DNA of 12,489 bases from positions 1 to 12,489 of the forward strand of contig CANGRU010000018.1 of assembly GCA_947456315.1 (NCBI GenBank), in the 5' to 3' direction. This DNA comes from Beijerinckiaceae bacterium. Lineage in GTDB: Bacteria > Pseudomonadota > Alphaproteobacteria > Rhizobiales > Beijerinckiaceae. The notes below the pieces were generated by a model. It was not told where the DNA came from. It made no database searches and was given only the letters and a program-made list of their open reading frames with translations. Below, piece by piece: positions 8,301 to 12,489 of the stretch. Both the position numbers and the translations under genes were made by a program. Positions within the stretch are counted from its first letter, which is position 1. Every line of letters begins with the position of its first letter.

Positions 8301-8627
8301 CTTTTTGAGCGAGAGCGCGCAATTGAGCGCCGTCTGGCCGCCCATGGTGGGGAGCAAAGCAAAGCCACCGGGAACCGCATAGCGTTCCTTCTCGATGATC
8401 TTGGCGACGATCTCGGGCGTGATCGGCTCGACATAGGTGCGGTCGGCCATATCGGGATCGGTCATGATCGTGGCCGGATTCGAATTGACCAGCACGATGC
8501 GATAGCCCTCTTCGCGGAGGGCCTTGCAGGCCTGTGTGCCCGAATAATCGAATTCGCAAGCCTGGCCGATGACGATCGGGCCCGCGCCGACGATGAGGAT
8601 GGTTTTGATGTCTGTCCGCTTCGGCAT
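5301..8627 (-). CDS. carB: Carbamoyl-phosphate synthase large subunit
   Basis: A 1108-residue CarB, which makes carbamoyl phosphate from bicarbonate, glutamine-derived ammonia and two ATP for arginine and pyrimidine synthesis, in complex with CarA (not in the window). It has two homologous halves. The first opens at [20 protein letters not shown] and its ATP-grasp domain covers about 130-345 ([12 protein letters not shown] at 174-185, [15 protein letters not shown] at 304-318). An oligomerisation domain spans about 420-570. The second half opens at [18 protein letters not shown], with an ATP-grasp at about 690-885 ([23 protein letters not shown]). The C-terminal allosteric MGS-like domain covers about 965-1108 ([10 protein letters not shown]). 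The start ATG gives the family N-terminus MPKRTDIKT; a GTG 45 bases further up lies at the terminator T-run and is unlikely. Residues 83-89 form a local expansion compared with the E. coli protein. Confidence 0.97.
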   Translation of the reverse strand: MPKRTDIKTILIVGAGPIVIGQACEFDYSGTQACKALREEGYRIVLVNSNPATIMTDPDMADRTYVEPITPEIVAKIIEKERYAVPGGFALLPTMGGQTALNCALSLKKMGILEKFDVEMIGATAEAIDKAEDRELFRDAMTKIGLDTPRSHQIKTLAQALDILDDIGLPAIIRPSFTMGGTGGGIAYNKAEYIEIIERGIDASPTNEVLVEESVLGWKEYEMEVVRDKADNCIIVCSIENIDPMGVHTGDSITVAPALTLTDKEYQIMRDASLAVLREIGVETGGSNVQFAVNPENGRMIVIEMNPRVSRSSALASKATGFPIAKVAAKLAVGYTLDEIANDITGGATPASFEPTIDYVVTKIPRFAFEKFPGAEPMLTTAMKSVGESMAIGRTFAESLQKALRSLETGLSGVDEVEIEGLGQGDDRAAIRSALGKPTPDRLLVVAQALRYGMVHDEIYEACKIDHWFIDRLQEVVDLENKVKTFGLPDDAVNFRMLKAAGFSDVRLSSLAGLTEEQVTAKRTALSVHPVYKRIDTCAAEFASPTAYMYSSYETPFGGAEPVCEANPTNREKIVILGGGPNRIGQGIEFDYCCCHACFALSDAGYETIMVNCNPETVSTDYDTSDRLYFEPLTQEDVLEILRKEKMNGTLKGVIVQFGGQTPLKLAHSLEQAGIPILGTSVDSIDLAEDRDRFKRLLDKVGLKQPKNGIAYSVEQSRLIAAELGLPLVVRPSYVLGGRAMAIIRDEAAFDDYLLGTLPGLVPAEVKSRYPNDKTGQINTVLGKNPLLFDRYLSDAVEVDVDCLCDGKDVFVAGIMEHIEEAGIHSGDSACSLPPRSLSPEVIKTLEEQTAKLALALNVGGLMNVQYALKDGEIYVLEVNPRASRTVPFVAKVIGQPIAKIASRIMAGESLASFGLKHVELGHVGVKEAVFPFARFPGVDTVLGPEMRSTGEVIGLDRSFEVAFAKSQLGGGTKVPTSGTVFVSVRDADKPRILSTMKMLAEEGFKIVATGGTQRFLEAEGIASEKINKVSEGRPHVVDSIKNGGIQLVFNTTEGAQALADSRSLRRSALLHKVPYYTTLAGSIAAAQGIKAYKGGDLEVRALQDYFN

Positions 8628-8672
8628 GGTTCGTCTTGTCTCGCTGGCACGCCCGAGGCTATCTCGGCGCAC

Positions 8673-8696
8673 AAAAAAAGGCCGCGCTGTCGGCCT
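8673..8696 (-). terminator. Intrinsic terminator in the carB leader
   Basis: On the minus strand AGGCCG (8696-8691) and CGGCCT (8684-8679) form a perfect six-base GC-rich stem with a six-base loop. The stem runs directly into seven T residues (8679-8673). This is a textbook Rho-independent terminator. It ends about 45 bases before the carB start codon and 150 bases after the tadG-like stop. It may end the Tad operon transcript, act as an attenuator for carB, or both. Confidence 0.75.
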
Positions 8697-8721
8697 CGAT
8701 TTGGCCGGAGCGCGTCCTCCG
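8691..8721 (-). promoter_or_regulatory. Candidate anti-terminator and pre-emptor hairpins in the carB leader
   Basis: Two hairpins overlap the terminator and each other. In RNA order, CGGAG (8721-8717) pairs with CTCCG (8710-8706). CGGCC (8707-8703) can instead pair with GGCCG (8695-8691), which is also the 5' arm of the terminator. The pairings 1:2, 2:3 and 3:4 are therefore mutually exclusive in neighbouring steps, as in classic attenuators. The stems are only five base pairs, so this could be chance in GC-rich DNA. It is a prediction from sequence only. Confidence 0.35.
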
Positions 8722-8737
8722 AAAACCCCTTGGGGTA

Positions 8738-8836
8738 TCAGGCGGGAGCCCCGGCCCGAAAGTCGTCGCTGATGTAGCCCAAAAGGTCGGGGGTGGGAAC
8801 CCCGGAAAGCTCGTGATCCCCAGACGAAACCCCCAA
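8738..8836 (-). CDS. Possible 32-residue leader ORF upstream of carB
   Basis: A small open frame begins with TTG at 8836 and ends at TGA 8740-8738. AGGAG (8849-8845), overlapping the tadG-like stop codon, is placed eight bases before it. The predicted peptide ([10 protein letters not shown]... ending DDFRAGAPA) has a protein-like composition with acidic and hydrophobic residues. It ends 17 bases before the first attenuator-like hairpin. It is not rich in arginine, so a simple arginine-codon stalling model is not supported. The rare start codon and short length make this uncertain. A competing ATG at 8844 is directly against the Shine-Dalgarno sequence and its frame reads through the terminator hairpin. 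Confidence 0.25.
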   Translation of the reverse strand: MGVSSGDHELSGVPTPDLLGYISDDFRAGAPA

Positions 8837-8847
8837 AATTTCATCTC

Positions 8848-10815
8848 CTAGAGCTGGACCTTATAGGGCGCCTTGCTGCCAGCCGAGGAAGGCACGGCCA
8901 CCCAGGAGCCCATCGGGGGATTTATGGGGTCGTTTCGATCAAAACCACGCACCAGACGGGGCAAGGCGGCCCCGCCCGGGACCGCTCCTTTGGCAATCAG
9001 CTGGACAGCCGAAACCCGGCCACCATCCCCATCAGCCGCCCCGCCACCGACAAAGGTGATCCAATACAAGCCGGGGCGCTCAACTTTGAACATGACCTCG
9101 CGCGAGATCGGCACCCCAGCGGGAGCATCGATACAGAAATCCACCGCATTGGCGAGGCTGGGAAGCCGCACCAGCCGCTCCAGTCTGGCATCCCGCTCGG
9201 GCATACGATCCGGCGTGTACCAGCTGGCCCGCTCTTCGGCCGAACGGCCCGACAGCTCGGGATGCAAGGAGGCGAAATCAGAATCGATATGGACGGACAT
9301 GCGTCGCGAATCCGCCCCGCGCTGGCGCGGCACACGCTGCAAAGCCCCTTCCACGCTAAAATAATTGCAGGCAGCGGCCGTCACCTGACTAGCGCCCGTG
9401 CTGTATTGATAGCGCAATTGATAGAAGCCCGGCACGAGCATGAAGGAACGCGCCATGGCACGATTTTCATAACTGCCACTGGGCGCGCGCACATCAAGCT
9501 CGGCATAGCCGGAGGCGCCGTTTTTCCCTGCGACATAGCCAACCTGATTTTGAGGCCAAACCGTCCAACCCGGTGGCACATAATCCCAGCCACTCGCCCC
9601 GTTGGGCGGGGAATTGGCAATCGGATTCTCGCCGACGGATGTGAAGCGATCCTCGAACAACACCTCATCCGTGCGCCACGGAAAATTGCTGGATGGAGCC
9701 GGGCGCGGGTCACCATTGTCGCGCGCGCAGGGCTCACGACACACCAGAATGTTGGCGATCAAAGGCCCGATGGAATCCAGCTTTCCCTCGGGCCGGAAGG
9801 CGATCCAGTAATCACCGCGTGTGGCTATATCGACTTTGATGACGCGCTCGATCCAGCGCCCGCCCGAACTGTAGCAGGCATCAATGCGATTGCCCGCATG
9901 AAAGCCGAGATCATTCGAAGGTGGCCTGCCACCATCATCAAGCACCAGATGCACCGACATGCGATTGGTGTTTCCTGCCAGACTCCGATCGCGTGAGGTC
10001 ATCCACATCACGTCTTCTTCGCGCGCACCGCACAGCCATGCCGGCGCCAGCGTTTCATTGCGTGCCTGATCGCGATACCAGTAGCGCACCTGATGCAAAC
10101 CGGGATCAGCCGAAAACTTCTTGGCAATAAAACCGCTATCGATACCTGTATCGAGTTCAAGAGCCACAGCAACGCCGGGTGGTGGTGGTGCGCCCGGATA
10201 ACGATCCGCCGCTGACAATGGCATGACAGGCGACCCGCCCGGGCGCAGTCGCAGGCCTGACACCCAACCATTCAGAGGCGCAAAAGCTTTGGTGCCCGCG
10301 GCGCGCACCTCGGCTTCATAATCGCTGAAATCATCATCAAGCAGCGCATCCCGCGCAACCCAGAGCGCCGTGGCGCGCCCGCGCAAACTGAGCTCGCGAA
10401 GCCCGACGAGACGCATAAAGACGCTCGGCATCAAGGCTTCATATTCAACACTGGCCAGATAGGTGCTGCGCTCGCTGGTCCGCTCAAGCCGGAAATTGGT
10501 GCGCACATTTTGTACATTGGGCTTTTGCGCATTGAACACCATGTCAGCGCGCCCGCGGCCTTTTTCCATCATGTCTTCCAGCGGCACATCAGGAAAAATA
10601 GCCCGCAAGGCGCGGCTTTGCGCGACTGCCGCCGCTGCAGCTGATTGGGCAGCCACATCCAGCTTGCGGCGCGCCTGCCAGGCCATGCCGTAATCAAGCG
10701 CGGCGCCCGTCAGGAGCATGATCGGCAGCAAGATTGCGAGCGCGATCAAAATCGCATTGCCCGAAGGCCGCGACCGAAAATCTTCAACTGCCTGCGCCAG
10801 TGCTTTCAGGGACAT
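8848..10815 (-). CDS. TadG-like Flp pilus-associated protein with tandem duplicated C-terminal modules
   Basis: A 655-residue protein. The N-terminus has the TadE/G-type pilin-like segment: a basic stretch then SGNAILIALAILLPIMLLTG (residues 18-37), followed by ALDYGMAWQARRKLDVAAQS and an alanine-rich helix. This should anchor it in the inner membrane with the rest in the periplasm. Beyond about residue 215 two related modules can be aligned by eye. Module 1 (about 216-363) has PGLHQVRYWY, Cys262, NRMSVHL, Cys314 and RGDYWIAFRPEG. Module 2 (about 437-615) has PGFYQLRYQY, Cys483, RRMSVHI, Cys561 and RPGLYWITFVGG. They look like beta-sandwich domains. This replaces the von Willebrand-like C-terminus common in TadG. 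Its start overlaps the previous gene by 10 bases, with GAGG upstream. Exact role unknown. Confidence 0.75.
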   Translation of the reverse strand: MSLKALAQAVEDFRSRPSGNAILIALAILLPIMLLTGAALDYGMAWQARRKLDVAAQSAAAAAVAQSRALRAIFPDVPLEDMMEKGRGRADMVFNAQKPNVQNVRTNFRLERTSERSTYLASVEYEALMPSVFMRLVGLRELSLRGRATALWVARDALLDDDFSDYEAEVRAAGTKAFAPLNGWVSGLRLRPGGSPVMPLSAADRYPGAPPPPGVAVALELDTGIDSGFIAKKFSADPGLHQVRYWYRDQARNETLAPAWLCGAREEDVMWMTSRDRSLAGNTNRMSVHLVLDDGGRPPSNDLGFHAGNRIDACYSSGGRWIERVIKVDIATRGDYWIAFRPEGKLDSIGPLIANILVCREPCARDNGDPRPAPSSNFPWRTDEVLFEDRFTSVGENPIANSPPNGASGWDYVPPGWTVWPQNQVGYVAGKNGASGYAELDVRAPSGSYENRAMARSFMLVPGFYQLRYQYSTGASQVTAAACNYFSVEGALQRVPRQRGADSRRMSVHIDSDFASLHPELSGRSAEERASWYTPDRMPERDARLERLVRLPSLANAVDFCIDAPAGVPISREVMFKVERPGLYWITFVGGGAADGDGGRVSAVQLIAKGAVPGGAALPRLVRGFDRNDPINPPMGSWVAVPSSAGSKAPYKVQL

Positions 10816-11480
10816 GGCGTGACCTCATTGGCTATCCCCGATGGATCGATTGTCAATCGATCGGCCGGCACCGCCAGATAGGCCTGCGTCAGAAGGGTTT
10901 TTGCCGTGAACAAGGAATTCAAGACGCGCGGCTGGAAGCGGTACACCAATGTCACGATGAGCAAATCTTGTCCCGTAAACAGCGCCACAGGCAATGTGTC
11001 GCGTGCAGCCCCATCACCACCGGGCAAAAGCACCCCGCCACATTCGCGCAAAAATGACGCGGCGGTGAGCAAGCGTCGCGATCCCGCAGCACCGCCGTCC
11101 CATGTCCATAAAATACGGGCCCGATCGGCAAAACAATTGCTGGTGCAATTGGGATCAATCGGCACAAATCGCACATAAGTGGTTTGCACGCCGATATTCT
11201 GGCGCCACTCTGCGCCCGCGCCCGCTTGCACTTCAGGCACAAACCAGACCAGCGATGATGTGTCCTCGCTCCAGTTGAGATCACGCATCGGCGCACGACG
11301 CTGGCCCATCAGATCAGCCAGACTCTCACCGCCCGCCGTCATATGGCGGGCCAGACGGAAATAACGCTGCACCTCGGTCCCCGTCACCATCAAGGCGATG
11401 AGAAGCAGCATGATGAAAGTCGATTCAATCAGCGTCAGGCCTGACGCGTCTGCACGAAATCTGGCGAATAGAGCACGCAT
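10806..11480 (-). CDS. TadE/TadF-like pseudopilin protein
   Basis: A 224-residue protein of the TadE-like family. A short basic N-terminus is followed by SGLTLIESTFIMLLLIALMV (residues 13-32), a single membrane segment with the conserved glutamate (Glu19) of pilin-like proteins. The remainder is predicted periplasmic and contains Cys112, Cys116, Cys147 and Cys223, which could form disulfides. The frame extends 47 codons further upstream into the previous gene, but I chose the ATG at 11480 because it gives the expected short N-terminus. It follows the previous stop codon by one base. The gene overlaps the TadG-like start by 10 bases, so translation of the three genes is probably coupled. TadE and TadF cannot be told apart with certainty. 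Confidence 0.75.
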   Translation of the reverse strand: MRALFARFRADASGLTLIESTFIMLLLIALMVTGTEVQRYFRLARHMTAGGESLADLMGQRRAPMRDLNWSEDTSSLVWFVPEVQAGAGAEWRQNIGVQTTYVRFVPIDPNCTSNCFADRARILWTWDGGAAGSRRLLTAASFLRECGGVLLPGGDGAARDTLPVALFTGQDLLIVTLVYRFQPRVLNSLFTAKTLLTQAYLAVPADRLTIDPSGIANEVTPCP

Positions 11481-11481
11481 G

Positions 11482-12000
11482 TCAGCACGCCCCCGCAGCA
11501 ACATCAGGACGATTGCGCAATCCAAATGCCGACACGTAATGCACATTGGCATCGACAAGCGCGCCGGCCCAAATGCGCGACAAAAACGGCACAGGAAAAG
11601 CGATCTGCAGAATGCGTGCATCCGACGGCCCGCCTGGACACCATTGCGCCTCGGAGACCTGCGTGGGCGTCAGCTTGGGGCCCGTCTGCGCGTCCGACAA
11701 ATGGACGACGAACTGATCGCAAGCAACGATGGTCACTGCCGGACACAACAGGGACTGGCGAAACGAAGCCTGAGTGTAATTGCGTGGATCAATTTGTCCG
11801 CTGCGCATTTTCTCGATGAGAGCCGCACCCGCCTGATCAACCTGACGAAGTGTCAGGAAATTCGTGCCCGTGTCATAAACAAACAGAAGCGTCGCCAATA
11901 AAGGCCAAAGCGCCAGTGAAAATTCGACAAAAACAGCGCCAGCGCTGGCGCGACAAAACGCACCCCACCTCCGCCACAATATGGCTTGCCGAAACACCAT
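11482..12000 (-). CDS. TadE-like pseudopilin protein
   Basis: A 172-residue protein and the first gene of the three-gene Tad-type operon. Residues about 20-42 (AGAVFVEFSLALWPLLATLL) form a pilin-like membrane segment with the conserved glutamate at position 26. The rest is probably periplasmic and has Cys86, Cys94, Cys121 and a C-terminal Cys172. The block RILQIAFPVPFLSRIWAG near residue 137 is typical of TadE-like proteins. I chose the ATG at 12000, with GGAA upstream, over an adjacent TTG one codon earlier. In characterised Tad systems TadE and TadF are minor pseudopilins matured by the TadV peptidase. No peptidase, ATPase, secretin or major pilin gene is in the window. Confidence 0.78.
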   Translation of the reverse strand: MVFRQAILWRRWGAFCRASAGAVFVEFSLALWPLLATLLFVYDTGTNFLTLRQVDQAGAALIEKMRSGQIDPRNYTQASFRQSLLCPAVTIVACDQFVVHLSDAQTGPKLTPTQVSEAQWCPGGPSDARILQIAFPVPFLSRIWAGALVDANVHYVSAFGLRNRPDVAAGAC

Positions 12001-12027
12001 CAAATTCCGTCAATCAATTAAAAACGA

Positions 12028-12035
12028 ACTATAAT
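12028..12035. promoter_or_regulatory. Overlapping divergent -10 elements between tadE-like and gtrA-like genes
   Basis: On the plus strand TATAAT (12030-12035) is a perfect -10 hexamer, with CCGTCA 17 bases upstream as a weak -35. It would start a transcript near 12042 with a 160-base leader before the gtrA-like start. On the minus strand the same bases give TATAGT (12033-12028), a 5 of 6 match, which would start the Tad operon transcript near 12021 with a very short leader. The -35 on that side is poor. Confidence 0.4.
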
Positions 12036-12070
12036 CGCAGGAAACATTAAAGGAACGCATAAGAACGGTC

Positions 12071-12204
12071 GAGGTTCCGCAAGGGGAGCCCGGCATCCGC
12101 CCGGAAGTAGCCTCTACAAAACATGCAACGCTCTGTTGCGATTCGCAAAATGGCGTTGCGGGAGAGGTGACAAATCATCTCATGCCCGCTACCAGATAGG
12201 CATG
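12071..12204 (+). promoter_or_regulatory. Structured 5' leader of the gtrA-like gene
   Basis: The leader contains a string of inverted repeats. GAGG/CCTC (12071-12074 with 12111-12114) encloses smaller pairs. GCAAC/GTTGC is at 12125-12129 with 12135-12139. CGCAA/TTGCG is at 12144-12148 with 12156-12160. GAGGTGA/TCATCTC, with one G-U and a CAAA loop, is at 12164-12170 with 12175-12181. CATGCC/GGCATG (12181-12186 with 12199-12204) contains the start codon in its 3' arm. I do not recognise a known riboswitch. The last hairpin could limit ribosome access to the weak RBS (GATAGGC) and AUG. Function is inference. Confidence 0.4.
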
Positions 12205-12489
12205 CCCCTCAGAAAACAGATCTCGGCCTTTGTGATTGTTGGCGTTATCGCCGCAACAGCCCATTACGGGGCGCTGATTACGCTTGTGGAACTGTTCGGC
12301 TGGACGCCGGTGCCCGCCACACTCATCGGCTATTTATGCGGCGGCATCACATCCTATATCCTCAACCGCCGACATACGTTTGTGAGCAACAGAACCCACC
12401 GTGAGGCCATCTGGCGATTTATAGCGGTCGCGACGACCGGTTTTTTTGCCACTTGGGGACTGATGATAATTTTTGTCGAAAAAGCAGAG
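12202..12489 (+). CDS. GtrA-like membrane protein (N-terminal 96 residues; runs off window end)
   Basis: The first 96 codons of a GtrA-family protein, small four-helix inner-membrane proteins linked to flipping lipid-linked sugars for surface polysaccharides. The start MPLRKQISAFVIVGVIAATA gives the usual basic N-terminus leading into helix 1. Helix 2 covers about 37-55 (PATLIGYLCGGITSYILNRR), with the family motif NRRHTF at 55-60, and helix 3 is about 72-92. The frame is open to the last base. No earlier in-frame start is plausible. The gene is divergent from the Tad-type operon. The substrate cannot be inferred, and the 3' neighbours, often glycosyltransferases, are outside the window. Confidence 0.85.
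   Translation, partial: MPLRKQISAFVIVGVIAATAHYGALITLVELFGWTPVPATLIGYLCGGITSYILNRRHTFVSNRTHREAIWRFIAVATTGFFATWGLMIIFVEKAE

Noticed and set aside
8628..8672. Fifteen-codon longer CarB starting at GTG 8672
   Set aside because: The start would lie at the terminator T-run, with no Shine-Dalgarno sequence, and the family N-terminus begins at MPKRTDIK.
7884..8777. Plus-strand 297-codon frame antisense to carB, and similar long antisense frames at 5859-6479 and 6624-7691
   Set aside because: All lie opposite conserved CarB sequence and are expected by-products of GC-rich coding DNA.
8788..8804. Hairpin CGGGG/CCCCG soon after the tadG-like stop as its terminator
   Set aside because: On the minus strand it is followed by ACCTTTTGGG, a short T-run after a gap; the terminator at 8673-8696 is far stronger.
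8659..8844. 61-codon ATG frame in the carB leader
   Set aside because: The Shine-Dalgarno sequence abuts the ATG with no spacing, and the frame reads through the terminator stem; the translation is Pro/Phe/Arg-rich and unconvincing.
9262..9996. Plus-strand 244-codon frame antisense to the tadG-like gene
   Set aside because: It is opposite a gene with clear module structure; the translation has no recognisable domain.
11481..11621. 47-codon N-terminal extension of the second TadE-like protein
   Set aside because: It overlaps the preceding gene and would bury the pilin-like membrane segment behind a Cys-rich tail; the ATG one base after the preceding stop fits better.

Overview
The window looks like chromosomal DNA of an alphaproteobacterium, most likely of the order Hyphomicrobiales (Rhizobiales). 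I base this on the protein sequence style of CarB, GreA and TrxB, on the co-oriented series carB, greA, ELM1-family gene, and on two copies of a dispersed palindrome whose chance translation gives the familiar 'CEEQSDEATQ' / 'CERSEATQ' strings. I cannot name the genus. No phage, insertion sequence, CRISPR array, rRNA or tRNA is visible.

Layout. Bases 1-581 hold the C-terminal part of msrP on the plus strand. It converges on a minus-strand pair, trxB followed by a LysR-type regulator gene (2559 down to 671), and a palindromic repeat (586-667) fills the gap. A plus-strand Fe(II)/2-oxoglutarate dioxygenase gene (2833-3507) is divergent from trxB. It converges on a long minus-strand series, and a second copy of the palindrome (3527-3614) lies at that junction. 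In transcription order the minus-strand series is: a TadE-like gene (12000-11482), a second TadE-like gene (11480-10806), a large TadG-like gene (10815-8848), a 220-base leader, carB (8627-5301), greA (5153-4680) and an ELM1-family gene (4632-3619). The window closes with the first 96 codons of a divergent GtrA-like membrane protein gene.

How the genes fit together. MsrP repairs oxidised methionine in the periplasm and TrxB recharges thioredoxin in the cytoplasm. The LysR gene lies 41 bases behind trxB, so it may be a regulator co-transcribed with it. CarB and GreA are housekeeping genes for carbamoyl phosphate synthesis and transcript cleavage. The three Tad-type genes form a compact operon of envelope proteins with pilin-like N-termini, but none of the Tad secretion machinery (ATPase, secretin, prepilin peptidase) is in the window.

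Most interesting points. (1) The carB leader has an intrinsic terminator 45 bases before the start codon and upstream hairpins in a 1:2 / 2:3 / 3:4 arrangement like a transcription attenuator, preceded by a possible 32-codon leader ORF. (2) The TadG-like protein carries two diverged tandem copies of an extracytoplasmic module with matching cysteines. (3) The two palindromes differ by a compensatory base-pair change, and both lie between convergent genes. (4) The tadE-gtrA divergent region has overlapping -10 elements on opposite strands and a long, hairpin-rich gtrA leader whose last hairpin contains the start codon.
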